DNA from: a virus
Reading direction: 5' to 3' (one strand)
DNA length: 24,196 bases
IMG/VR virus record: IMGVR_UViG_3300046777_000654
Span: 1-24,196 of that record
The notes under the pieces are model-generated. The model was given only the letters and a program-made list of their open reading frames with translations. It did no database searches and was not told the origin of the DNA. This document shows positions 4,267 to 11,092 of the stretch, piece by piece. The position numbers were made by a program, and so were the translations under genes. Numbering within the stretch: position 1 is the stretch's first letter; each line of letters opens with the position of its first letter.

Positions 4267-5487
4267 ATGGTTGAACATTCAATTATAAGGCTGTTTGTTG
4301 GGAATACTGAGCTTTACGAAAAGTATTCGCCATCACTCAAGCTAGACTATGTGCGACAGAATTATCCTGTCTTGTACAAATGCTTTAAATCCTTGCCTGC
4401 TTCAAGCATGGAAGTGTTAGAGGCTAATTACATGGCTAATTTCCCTGTCATCAAGGAAGGTGATAGAGAGACACTAAAGACAGTTATCAATGACATCAAG
4501 AACGCAGAGGCTACTGCTGATGAGATTATTCCATACTTAGAAAGCCACTTGGCTCGTGCTTGGGCTGCTAATGTTGCTATCCTAGCGTTAGATGTTGCAG
4601 AGGGTAGAACGACTGTCGACCAATTAGACGAGGTTATTGGAGAACGAGATAGCTCATTGTTGATTGACGCAGAGCAGATTGAGTTTGTTACAACAGACAT
4701 TGAGGAACTGATAAAGGATGAAAACTTAGAAGGAGGACTTAAATGGAGACTTAAATGCCTTAATCAATCACTCGGACCTTTGCGTAAGGGGAATTTTGGA
4801 CACATCTTTGCTCGTGTTGAAACAGGTAAAACTGCTATGTGGGTTTCAGAGGCTACATTCATGGCAGAACAGGTAGACAGACCAATCCTGATATTCTTTA
4901 ACGAGGAGGGGGGAAGAGATGTTGTTTTCCGTATGTACAATGCCATTACTGGTATGACTTACATGGAGATTGCACAGAACCCTAAACTAGCAAAGCAGAT
5001 ATGGGAAAAGAAGATTGGAGACCGTATTAAGTTTGTTGATAACCCTGTTCATGTAGAACGCAAAGCAATAGAACGCACCATTGAGCAAGTTGACCCATCT
5101 TTAATCATTGTTGACAATATGGACAAGGTTAAAGGGTTCACTGGAGATAGAAAAGACTTGCTGTTGCATGAGATTTACAAGTGGGGCAGAGATATTGCTA
5201 AGACACAATGCCCTTTTATTACTGTAGGACAAGCAGATAGCACTAGTCATAACAGCATGGTGATTGATGAAAGCCAGCTTGCAGATAGTAAGACTGCTAA
5301 ACCATCAGAACTTGACTTTATTCTTGGTATTGGTAGAATTGACAAAGAAGGACACGAGAATGTACGCTATCTCACTCTGTCAAAGAATAAGCTACGAGGT
5401 GATATGAACACAATAGAGGCTATGCGACACATGAGAGCACATCAAGTGTTATTAAAACCACATTTTTCAATTTATGAGGATATCTAA
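4267..5487 (+). CDS. Replicative DNA helicase, DnaB/T7 gp4C type, 406 aa
   Basis: Ring helicase that unwinds DNA at the fork. ATG at 4267 follows AAAGGA (4251-4256). Residues 1-165 form an all-helical N-terminal part. The RecA-like motor follows, with Walker A ARVETGKT at 182-189, a glutamate-containing strand ILIFFNEE, Walker B LIIVDNMD (Asp283), VGQAD (motif with Gln), and SKNKLRGD near the end, the arginine/lysine region of phage gp4-type helicases. The first residue of Walker A is Ala rather than Gly, a variant common in phage helicases of the 'ARPETGKT' type. It pairs with the separate primase upstream. Confidence 0.88.
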   Translation: MVEHSIIRLFVGNTELYEKYSPSLKLDYVRQNYPVLYKCFKSLPASSMEVLEANYMANFPVIKEGDRETLKTVINDIKNAEATADEIIPYLESHLARAWAANVAILALDVAEGRTTVDQLDEVIGERDSSLLIDAEQIEFVTTDIEELIKDENLEGGLKWRLKCLNQSLGPLRKGNFGHIFARVETGKTAMWVSEATFMAEQVDRPILIFFNEEGGRDVVFRMYNAITGMTYMEIAQNPKLAKQIWEKKIGDRIKFVDNPVHVERKAIERTIEQVDPSLIIVDNMDKVKGFTGDRKDLLLHEIYKWGRDIAKTQCPFITVGQADSTSHNSMVIDESQLADSKTAKPSELDFILGIGRIDKEGHENVRYLTLSKNKLRGDMNTIEAMRHMRAHQVLLKPHFSIYEDI

Positions 5488-5488
5488 A

Positions 5489-5782
5489 ATGAGTGACTAT
5501 TACGAGTATTACCATAACAACCCACATGAGATTGATGATATGCCAGAGGATGAGTACGAAGAAATGCTACATGATGCTATGCTAGAAGAATTAGATGAGA
5601 TTGAAGGTAGTGATTGTGTTGACTTAGGGCTAGAACAGAATGAAGAAGCATTCTATAATGCTATGCGTGGTATTACACTAGCTTATTACGACATGGATGA
5701 TAAACAAATATTGACAAATGCTAAAATATTAGGTAAACTAGTTACAGATAAACTTACTAATTTAGTAGAAAAGGATTTATAA
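5489..5782 (+). CDS. Acidic protein downstream of helicase, 97 aa
   Basis: The ATG at 5489 is chosen over the in-frame ATG at 5474 because GAGGA (5476-5480) lies 8 nt upstream of it. The first 55 residues are extremely acidic (DDMPEDEYEEMLHDAMLEELDEIEG), and the C-terminal 40 look like ordinary amphipathic helix. Such acidity could mean a DNA mimic or a protein-protein adaptor for the helicase, but no family is recognised. The start is 1 nt after the helicase stop and the end overlaps the next gene (ATAATG). Confidence 0.65.
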   Translation: MSDYYEYYHNNPHEIDDMPEDEYEEMLHDAMLEELDEIEGSDCVDLGLEQNEEAFYNAMRGITLAYYDMDDKQILTNAKILGKLVTDKLTNLVEKDL

Positions 5783-6111
5783 TGAAACCACATAAATGGG
5801 CAAAAGAAATAATTGCTTGGGCAAATGGTGCAGAGATTGAAGAATTGATAGGTTCAACATGGCATCAAGTATATCCACCGCAATGGCATAGAGATAGCCA
5901 GTACCGCATTAAACCACAACAGCAACAAAGTAGTTGTTGCCAATGCCAGCAGACTAGTTCTGCTCTAAAAGAGCCACAGTATTTGTTAGCGGTCAGATTA
6001 ACTGACGGAAGCGATAAGTTAGGCATAAGTGGTGAATGGGTGGAATTAAAAAAAGGTGAGTCAGTTCACCATGTAATAGGAAAAATTAAACTGGAAACTG
6101 ATAATGAATGA
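5782..6111 (+). CDS. Phage hypothetical protein with YRIKP motif, 109 aa
   Basis: The stop of the previous gene overlaps this ATG (5782), and AAGGA precedes it. The N-terminal 45 residues (HKWAKEIIAWANGAEIE ... QWHRDSQYRIKP) match a widely spread phage mini-domain in which a helix 'IIAWANGAEI' is followed by 'W...YRIKP', function unknown. A linker with QQQQSSCCQCQQ, including a CCxC cluster, follows. A C-terminal beta region (YLLAVRLTDGSDKLGISGEWVELKKGE) may be a second small domain. The linker composition is low-complexity. Confidence 0.65.
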   Translation: MKPHKWAKEIIAWANGAEIEELIGSTWHQVYPPQWHRDSQYRIKPQQQQSSCCQCQQTSSALKEPQYLLAVRLTDGSDKLGISGEWVELKKGESVHHVIGKIKLETDNE

Positions 6112-6301
6112 AGTTATACTTAAAGATTTACCAGTAGACCATCCATTAAGAAATAAACCATTAGCAGGGTTTTTCTATTATGCTAGAGGAAGTAAGATTG
6201 CTAGAGAGGTATTCCCTGCATTCGGAATTGCTAAAGTGTGTTATAATGACCTTTCAGATGTATGGACAAAGTATGACATATTTGTATGGAGACAAGAATG
6301 A
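6104..6301 (+). CDS. Small hypothetical protein, 65 aa
   Basis: ATG at 6104 overlaps the end of the preceding gene by 8 nt, so translation is probably coupled; only a weak GGAAA site is present. The product MNEVILKDLPVDHPLRNKPL... is soluble with several aromatic residues (FFYYARG, VWRQE) and no Cys pair. It overlaps the next gene by 4 nt (ATGA at 6298). No family recognised. Confidence 0.6.
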   Translation: MNEVILKDLPVDHPLRNKPLAGFFYYARGSKIAREVFPAFGIAKVCYNDLSDVWTKYDIFVWRQE

Positions 6302-6438
6302 AGCTATGGGCTATATTAGATGACGAAGGTAAACCAGTTAGGTTCTTTGATTACCCTGCAGAGGGCGCACAGCAATACCCTGCACCTCCTGAGACATTAC
6401 CTAAAGACCATCCTGATTGGGATAACCCATTATTTTAG
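6298..6438 (+). CDS. Small Pro-rich hypothetical protein, 46 aa
   Basis: ATG at 6298 overlaps the preceding stop as ATGA, with GGAGA (6288-6292) upstream. The product MKLWAILDDEGKPVRFFD starts with a strand and ends with a proline-rich tail (YPAPPETLPKDHPDWDNPLF). The N-terminal pattern, an '[IL]-x-D-x-x-G-K-P-V-R-[FY]-F-x-Y' strand, is seen in many small phage proteins associated with tail or replication clusters. Here the place is in the replication half. Function unknown. Confidence 0.6.
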   Translation: MKLWAILDDEGKPVRFFDYPAEGAQQYPAPPETLPKDHPDWDNPLF

Positions 6439-6447
6439 GAAAATATA

Positions 6448-6651
6448 ATGATTACATTATCTTGTGGACATACAATACAATCTTATGATGAAGATTATTA
6501 TGATGTTATGACTAAAGGATATACTAGGGATGGAAGTAAATGTGTTGAGTATAAATCTGTTTGTAGTGATTGCTATGATGATTACAAAAAACATAATGAA
6601 ATACTAGAAAACGATTACCTTGCTGATATTTGGTTAGGAATAGGAGAGTGA
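6448..6651 (+). CDS. Small zinc-finger-like phage protein, 67 aa
   Basis: ATG at 6448 follows TAGGA (6436-6440). It has an N-terminal 'ITLSCGH' and a later 'VCSDCYDDYKK', giving Cys6, His8, Cys39 and Cys42, a plausible single zinc site. The middle contains 'YDVMTKGYTRDGSKCVEY'. I recognise this combination (LxCGH, then K.y.rdg, then VC.xCY) as a common phage protein of unknown function and of this length. It is followed 1 nt later by the next gene. Confidence 0.7.
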   Translation: MITLSCGHTIQSYDEDYYDVMTKGYTRDGSKCVEYKSVCSDCYDDYKKHNEILENDYLADIWLGIGE

Positions 6652-6652
6652 T

Positions 6653-6967
6653 ATGAATAAAGATGAAACAGGAGCTGTTTCTACAGCGAACGCTTTAAAG
6701 ATGGCAATTTTAAATTTAGAGGTGTGTGCTAGTTTAATGGCAACACATGAATATAGCGATGATTTTTACCAATCAGTTTCAGATGCTATTGATACTTGCA
6801 AAGAAGCACTAGAACAACCAGCGCAAGAGCCTTTGAGTGATGATGATATATTTAAAATTGTTTCAACTATTGAACAAATCAAACCACAATATGGAATGAT
6901 GCTATCAAACGAATGGAATATATTAGATTTTGCTCGCGCTATTGAACAAGCACATGGCATTGTTTAG
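6653..6967 (+). CDS. Phage accessory protein with C-terminal RAIExAHGI motif, 104 aa
   Basis: ATG at 6653 follows TAGGAGAG (6639-6646) at short spacing. The N-terminal part is helical (ALKMAILNLEVC...VSDAIDTCKEALEQ), then a Gln/Pro linker (PAQEPLSDDDI). The C-terminus ends FARAIEQAHGIV, matching the short 'ARAIEAAHGI' ending of many phage and prophage proteins. This modular helix-linker-HGI plan is typical of accessory proteins whose function has not been assigned. Soluble, no metal motif. Confidence 0.65.
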   Translation: MNKDETGAVSTANALKMAILNLEVCASLMATHEYSDDFYQSVSDAIDTCKEALEQPAQEPLSDDDIFKIVSTIEQIKPQYGMMLSNEWNILDFARAIEQAHGIV

Positions 6968-6989
6968 CAAGTAAACTAAGGAGTTAAAG

Positions 6990-7139
6990 ATGAATAAAAA
7001 AGAATTGACATTGTATAGTATTTTCTTTGTACTTGGTATGATAGTGATGTATTACGTTAAAGATGCAAATACAGATTGCTTTGTTAAGTTTACAAGGGCA
7101 GATGGAGAGACACACATTCTTGTTGGGATTAGTAAATGA
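6990..7139 (+). CDS. Small membrane-anchored protein, 49 aa
   Basis: ATG at 6990 follows AAGGAG (6978-6983). MNKKELTL leads into a hydrophobic span (about residues 9-25), then a polar tail with KDANTDCFVKFTRADGETH, presumably outside the cytoplasm given the positive N-terminus. A signal-anchor protein is the best reading. Its stop overlaps the polymerase start as ATGA (7136-7139). No family recognised. Confidence 0.6.
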   Translation: MNKKELTLYSIFFVLGMIVMYYVKDANTDCFVKFTRADGETHILVGISK

Positions 7140-8287
7140 GAGTAAAACCTTGTGATTTAGAAACAACCATTTTCAATAAAGGAAACGCTTTTGACAGCCG
7201 TAACGAGGTTTGCTTTGTTGGACTTGGTGATAAAGTATGGGATATTTCATACTCTGATGAACCCTATGGACATAAACTGAAAGAGATACAAGATGAAATT
7301 AATAAAACAGATGTTCTCGTATTTGTCAACGCTAAGTTTGACCTTCATCATCTTAGGAATCTTGGTATTTCTTTCTCTGAAGTTCGTATATGGGATTGTG
7401 CACTGGTGGATTTTATGTTAGAGGGGCAGACAACCCCTTACCCTTCAATGAACAAAATGGCAGATAAATATGGCTTACCGCAGAAACCGGATATTAAAGA
7501 AACCTACTGGAACAACGGCATCGATACTAAGGACATACCTAGAGACGAGGTGGTCTCCTACCTGCAAGAGCATGACCTTAAAACAACTTTGGCAATTTAC
7601 GAGATACAAAAAACGCTTGTTGACAAGAAGCCAAAAGAGTTCCAACGGCTCGTTAGCTTATGTAATCAGGACATCCTTGTCTTACAAGAAATGGAGTATA
7701 ATGGATTCTATTTTGATGAATCACGCTGTAAGCAAAAAGCTACAGAACTTGAAGTTCAGATTAAAGAATTAAGGATGGAATTAAATGACTACCATAACAT
7801 CGAAGAGTTTAACACTGAAAGTGGAGACCACTTATCCGCACTCTTATACGGAGGAACAATTACGATTTCTCGGAAAGAGCTTGTTGGAACTTACAAAACA
7901 GGGGAACGAGCAGGGGAAGATAAGTATGGATGGCGAGATTACGATTACACTCTCCCTAGACTATTTAACCCTCTGCCTAAAACAGAACTAAAGAAAGAAG
8001 GATATTGGGCAACCGGTGAAGATGTACTAAAACAACTCAAGTGTAGGGATAAAGCAGGTAAACGATTGTTAGAAGTGATATTATCCCTTGCTAAACTTGA
8101 AAAGATGGTAGGAACATATTATAATGGCTTACCTAAGTTACGAGAGGATATGAATTGGAAAAAGAATTATTTACATGGCAATTTGAATCAAGTAACAGCA
8201 CGGACAGGCAGACTGTCTTCAACTAAACCAAACTTGCAGAACATTGCAGGAGATATGAAAGAAATCTTTGTATCAAGATTTAATTAG
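7136..8287 (+). CDS. Family A DNA polymerase, N-terminal fragment (3'-5' exonuclease + thumb + RTGRLSS motif), 383 aa
   Basis: First part of the replicative polymerase. ATG at 7136 overlaps the preceding stop (ATGA). A 3'-5' proofreading domain begins with the DxE motif (Asp7, Glu9 in CDLETT), followed by VNAKFDLHHL and a YLQEHDLKTTLAIY motif. The palm/thumb start (LVSLCNQDILVLQEMEYNGFYFDE) and then TARTGRLSSTKPNLQNI (about 355-371), the conserved motif just before motif A, follow. The protein then stops at TAG 8285 after EIFVSRFN, where an intact enzyme would continue within a few residues to motif A. It lacks every polymerase catalytic carboxylate. The rest is encoded at 8547-9269, after an inserted small gene. 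Confidence 0.85.
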   Translation: MRVKPCDLETTIFNKGNAFDSRNEVCFVGLGDKVWDISYSDEPYGHKLKEIQDEINKTDVLVFVNAKFDLHHLRNLGISFSEVRIWDCALVDFMLEGQTTPYPSMNKMADKYGLPQKPDIKETYWNNGIDTKDIPRDEVVSYLQEHDLKTTLAIYEIQKTLVDKKPKEFQRLVSLCNQDILVLQEMEYNGFYFDESRCKQKATELEVQIKELRMELNDYHNIEEFNTESGDHLSALLYGGTITISRKELVGTYKTGERAGEDKYGWRDYDYTLPRLFNPLPKTELKKEGYWATGEDVLKQLKCRDKAGKRLLEVILSLAKLEKMVGTYYNGLPKLREDMNWKKNYLHGNLNQVTARTGRLSSTKPNLQNIAGDMKEIFVSRFN

Positions 8288-8295
8288 GAGTAGAT

Positions 8296-8553
8296 ATGAG
8301 TAATGCAAAAGAGTTTAATGATGTTTATGGTCAAGTAGAGCTAGACTATCAAGCATACTTGGATTATCAACGAGACCAAGCAGAAGAAGCACAACGAGAA
8401 GCATGGGTTTGGGCAACAATCTCGAATGTTAATGACCTAGTAAAAGAGTATGGTATTAGATTCTTTGTAGAGCATTTAGACAATCATTCTAAGATTGCTT
8501 TGTCAGACTATTATCGCAAGATGCAAGAAAAGAAAGGAGAACCACCATTTTAA
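8296..8553 (+). CDS. Small gene inserted within the DNA polymerase, 85 aa
   Basis: ATG at 8296 has TAGGAG (8285-8290) overlapping the stop codon of the upstream polymerase fragment. The product MSNAKEFNDVYGQVELDYQAYLDYQRDQAEEAQREA... is an acidic, Tyr/Gln/Glu-rich helical protein ending VNDLVKEYGIRFFVEHLDNHSKIALSDYYRKMQ. The last part resembles a small helical module of stand-alone phage proteins (weak). It shows no HNH, LAGLIDADG or GIY-YIG nuclease signature and is not similar to any polymerase region. Near its end, AGGAGA (8535-8540) forms a second ribosome-binding site leading into the polymerase frame. An insertion cassette is the best description. Confidence 0.75.
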   Translation: MSNAKEFNDVYGQVELDYQAYLDYQRDQAEEAQREAWVWATISNVNDLVKEYGIRFFVEHLDNHSKIALSDYYRKMQEKKGEPPF

Positions 8554-9269
8554 TACAATGTGATGCTGCAGCTTTGGAGATTAGAGTTGCTGCTTTTCTC
8601 TCACAAGACCCTGTGCTAGTGCAAGAAATTGTAGACGGGGCGGACTTACATACAGATAACCAACAGAGATTTGGACTTCCATCTAGGTTACTTGCTAAGG
8701 TGTTTAACTTTAGACTGTTGTATGGAGGCTCTGCCTACAGTTATGCAAATGATACAGACTTTATGGGTATTAGTAGGAGTGAGAAGTATTGGCAAGAAGT
8801 TATTGATGCGTATTATGATAAGTACAAGGGGATTAAAGAATGGCATAAATTTTTAGTTAGACAAGCAATAGAAACAGGGAAAGTTATTTCCCCCACTGGA
8901 AGAGAATACAGATTTGAGAAATATAATGGCATCATCAAAGACACACAGGTTAAGAACTACATTGTACAGGGCACTGGTGCTGATTTAATGGCACTAGCTA
9001 GAGTTAGCTTCTATAATCGTATCAAGAAGTTAGGATTAAAAGAGTGCTTGTTAGTAAATACTGTGCATGACTCAATAGTTATTGACTTTAATGAAAAAGT
9101 ATGCGATAATAAGGTTATAGCTAAAACATTTCATGATGTATTTGATGATTTACCCATGAATTTTGAGAAGCTGTTTTATACCCCTTTCAATGTACCAATG
9201 GAATGTGAAGTACTAATGGGCAAAGATTGGGAAAATATGGAAGAAATTACAAAGGAGAGTTTATGTTAA
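8547..9269 (+). CDS. Family A DNA polymerase, C-terminal fragment (motifs A, B, C), about 240 aa
   Basis: Catalytic palm and fingers of the polymerase. The open frame runs from 8493, but it contains no ATG, GTG or TTG before a TTG at 8574. That TTG would remove motif A: CDAAALEIR has its Asp at codon 8562-8564. The only initiation site that keeps it is ATT at 8547, 6 nt after AGGAGA (8535-8540). Otherwise a -1 frameshift at the end of the inserted gene is needed. Motif A Asp is followed by motif B RLLAKVFNFRLLYG (Lys codon 8697) and motif C VNTVHDSIVID (His-Asp codons 9066-9071). All catalytic residues are present, so the split enzyme can be active if both halves associate. It overlaps the SSB gene by 7 nt. 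Confidence 0.8.
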   Translation: MLIQCDAAALEIRVAAFLSQDPVLVQEIVDGADLHTDNQQRFGLPSRLLAKVFNFRLLYGGSAYSYANDTDFMGISRSEKYWQEVIDAYYDKYKGIKEWHKFLVRQAIETGKVISPTGREYRFEKYNGIIKDTQVKNYIVQGTGADLMALARVSFYNRIKKLGLKECLLVNTVHDSIVIDFNEKVCDNKVIAKTFHDVFDDLPMNFEKLFYTPFNVPMECEVLMGKDWENMEEITKESLC

Positions 9270-9781
9270 TTGAAATTGTTAATGTTCAGCGAGAAGACCT
9301 GCCGAGTAAGAATGGTAAAGGCACTTATGGTCAACTCACTGTAACCTATCGTAGTAATGGTAAGATTGCAGAGAAGAAACTTATCTCTTTCTCTAATCCT
9401 GCTGTGTTCAAGGCGATTGAAAAGGCATCTGCAGGGGATAACCTAGATGTAACTACTGTCAAGAATGACAAAGGTTATTGGGATTGGACAGGTATTAACG
9501 AAGGAGGTAAGCAAGAAGTGGCTACTCAACAAGCAAACCCATCATCAACTCGTGTAACTGGAAGTAATTATGAAACCAAAGAAGAGCGGGCTATTCGTCA
9601 AAGATACATTATTAGACAAAGTAGCATTAGTAGTGCTGTTGATAGTCTTGCTGTTGGCGCTAAGTCCAGCCTTAATGCTGATGATGTCATTGCTTTAGCT
9701 CGTAAGTATGAAGCGTATGTGTTTGAACAACCCAACTTAGATGAGTTGACAGATGCGCTTGAGAACGACGTTCCGTATTAA
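9263..9781 (+). CDS. Single-stranded DNA-binding protein, phage type, 172 aa
   Basis: Coats ssDNA at the fork. The ATG at 9263, preceded by AAAGGAGA (9251-9258), is preferred over the in-frame ATG at 9227 inside the polymerase. The N-terminal 85 residues show an OB-like pattern of strands (MLIEIVNVQ..., YGQLTVTYRSNGKIAEKKLISF, DNLDVTTV, GYWDWTGI). The middle is a flexible Ser/Thr/Gln linker, and the extreme C-terminus is acidic with an aromatic end (TDALENDVPY), as expected for a replisome-contacting SSB tail. Position between polymerase and exonuclease agrees. Exact family (T7 gp2.5-like or another phage SSB) is not determined. Confidence 0.7.
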   Translation: MLIEIVNVQREDLPSKNGKGTYGQLTVTYRSNGKIAEKKLISFSNPAVFKAIEKASAGDNLDVTTVKNDKGYWDWTGINEGGKQEVATQQANPSSTRVTGSNYETKEERAIRQRYIIRQSSISSAVDSLAVGAKSSLNADDVIALARKYEAYVFEQPNLDELTDALENDVPY

Positions 9782-9797
9782 TATCTTTATACGCATA

Positions 9798-9821
9798 GTG
9801 GAGGTGATTACTTGCCTCCAC
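9798..9821 (+). other. Hairpin in leader of secreted-protein gene
   Basis: GTGGAGG (9798-9804) pairs perfectly with CCTCCAC (9815-9821) around a 10-nt loop. It lies between the SSB stop and the next start at 9851 and is not followed by a T-run. The GGAGG arm looks like a ribosome-binding site locked in a stem. It may set the level of expression of the following gene or mark an RNA processing site. Confidence 0.4.
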
Positions 9822-9850
9822 ATCATTGCAAACACATGGAGACACTGGTA

Positions 9851-10177
9851 ATGAAAAGATTAATAGCAGGGGTGGTATTACTCAGTAGTGTGGCAGTTGG
9901 TGCGCCTGTATATGCAAAGGCATTAGTTTTCAAGTATAGCGACCAAGTGAGTATTTATATAACAAGTGCACCTTGTGGGATTGAAAAGTATTCTAAAGAC
10001 TTCCCATATGCAGCTAGAGCAGTCAAAAAAATTAATGGAAAGACTGACTATCTAGCAGGTTGCTTTACTGGAAAGGATGAAGCAATAGTTATACAATGGC
10101 AAGATATTAATGGCAAGCCATCTGACCAAACTATACTCCCTGCTGACCAGTTTCAGTCTCCAGAGGAGGCAATTTGA
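9851..10177 (+). CDS. Secreted phage protein, 108 aa
   Basis: The frame opens at a TTG at 9812, but the ATG at 9851, 8 nt after GGAGA (9838-9842), gives a textbook signal peptide: MKRLIAGVVLLSSVAVGAPVYA, with cleavage after AYA-like VYA. The mature ~86 residues contain two Cys (in SAPCG and AGCF) that could form one disulfide, and strand-like segments (LVFKYSDQVSIYITS, EAIVIQWQDINGK). A secreted family with this 'V-x-[IL]-x-x-x-PC ... GCW/F ... W-x-D' layout recurs in phages beside replication genes (from memory), function unknown. Location in the envelope or periplasm is inferred. Its stop overlaps the exonuclease start. Confidence 0.65.
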   Translation: MKRLIAGVVLLSSVAVGAPVYAKALVFKYSDQVSIYITSAPCGIEKYSKDFPYAARAVKKINGKTDYLAGCFTGKDEAIVIQWQDINGKPSDQTILPADQFQSPEEAI

Positions 10178-10875
10178 AGGCTCTGATTGACATGGATTTA
10201 GTTGCGTTTCGCTGTGCTGCTTCTGCAGAGAATGACAGTGCTGAAATTGCAATATATCGGATGAATGAGCTTCTTGACATTATTCTTTCTGCTACGGAGG
10301 CTACAGAATATCGTGCCTTCTTAACAGGTAAAAAGAATTTTAGAAAGACCATTTACCCTGAATATAAAGCAAACAGAACACAACCAAAGCCAAAGTATTT
10401 GTCAGACTGTAGAGAGTATGCTTGTGAACACATGGGTGCAGAGATTACAGACCATGATTTAGAAGCTGATGACTATTTAGGAATACACCAAACAGAGGAT
10501 ACAATTATCTGTTCTTTAGATAAAGACCTTCTGCAGATAGCTGGTAAACACTTTCAGTGGGCTATTTCAGGTAAAGGGTGGAGTAAACCTAATACTTTTA
10601 TAGAGCAAACGGAATTAGAAGGGTTACGGCTCTTCTATGAACAATGCTTAAAAGGAGACAGTTCAGACAATGTTAAAGGAATTAATGGTGTTGGAGATGC
10701 TAAAGCAAGAAAGTTCTTAAAAGACTGTACCTCTGAGAAGGAAATGCTTGATGTTGTGTTAGAGATGTACCCACATGAAGAAGAGTTCCTGCTTAATGCA
10801 CAGTGTTTATGGATATTGCGTAGCTTTGAAGACAGCTATTTAACTAGATTTGAAGGATTAAAAGATGGAAATTGA
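10174..10875 (+). CDS. 5'-3' exonuclease, FEN / Pol I N-terminal type, 233 aa
   Basis: Removes RNA primers and degrades DNA from 5' ends (T7 gp6 role). The start is TTG at 10174, preceded by an excellent AGAGGAGG (10162-10169); no ATG competes before residue 7. The N-terminal ALIDMDLVAFRCA carries Asp6 and Asp8 of the metal site. EADDYLG and CSLDKDLLQ supply further acidic residues. KGDSSDNVKGINGVGDAKARKFL is the helix-3-turn-helix DNA-binding and Asp cluster typical of FEN nucleases. The N-terminal exonuclease domain missing from the split polymerase is thus supplied as a separate protein. Length is normal for compact phage versions. Confidence 0.82.
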   Translation: MKALIDMDLVAFRCAASAENDSAEIAIYRMNELLDIILSATEATEYRAFLTGKKNFRKTIYPEYKANRTQPKPKYLSDCREYACEHMGAEITDHDLEADDYLGIHQTEDTIICSLDKDLLQIAGKHFQWAISGKGWSKPNTFIEQTELEGLRLFYEQCLKGDSSDNVKGINGVGDAKARKFLKDCTSEKEMLDVVLEMYPHEEEFLLNAQCLWILRSFEDSYLTRFEGLKDGN

Positions 10876-11092
10876 GTTTGAATGGGACACAATGCAACAA
10901 ATATTTGTAGAACACGCAAAAAACTGTCTTGACCTTGCAATTAGATTTGATAATGATGAAGCAGAGATTAAATCTTATTTGTTTGTTATTTCAGATAACT
11001 TATCTAAAAGAAAGTTTATAGAATATGTCAAGGAAAAAGACCTCGAAGCCCACTGTCAAGAAATCTTCCAAAGGTACGAAAGCTACCTCTAA
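10865..11092 (+). CDS. Small acidic protein, 75 aa
   Basis: ATG at 10865, with AGGA at 10854-10857 upstream, overlaps the exonuclease end by 11 nt. The product MEIEFEWDTMQQIFVEHAKNCLDLAIRF... is predicted to be mostly helical, without Cys pairs or membrane segments. It overlaps the HNH gene start (11025) by 68 nt in another frame, a rather long overlap that makes one of the two starts uncertain. Function unknown. Confidence 0.55.
   Translation: MEIEFEWDTMQQIFVEHAKNCLDLAIRFDNDEAEIKSYLFVISDNLSKRKFIEYVKEKDLEAHCQEIFQRYESYL

Noticed and set aside
8265-8290. Split intein at the polymerase break
   Set aside because: The N-fragment ends EIFVSRFN-stop with no intein-type Cys start or His-Asn end, and the insert is far too small.
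8288-8550. Group I intron or homing endonuclease inside the polymerase
   Set aside because: The 85-aa gene has no HNH, GIY-YIG or LAGLIDADG motif, the insertion has its own ribosome-binding site, and the gap of about 260 nt has no recognisable intron core. Not fully excluded without cDNA.
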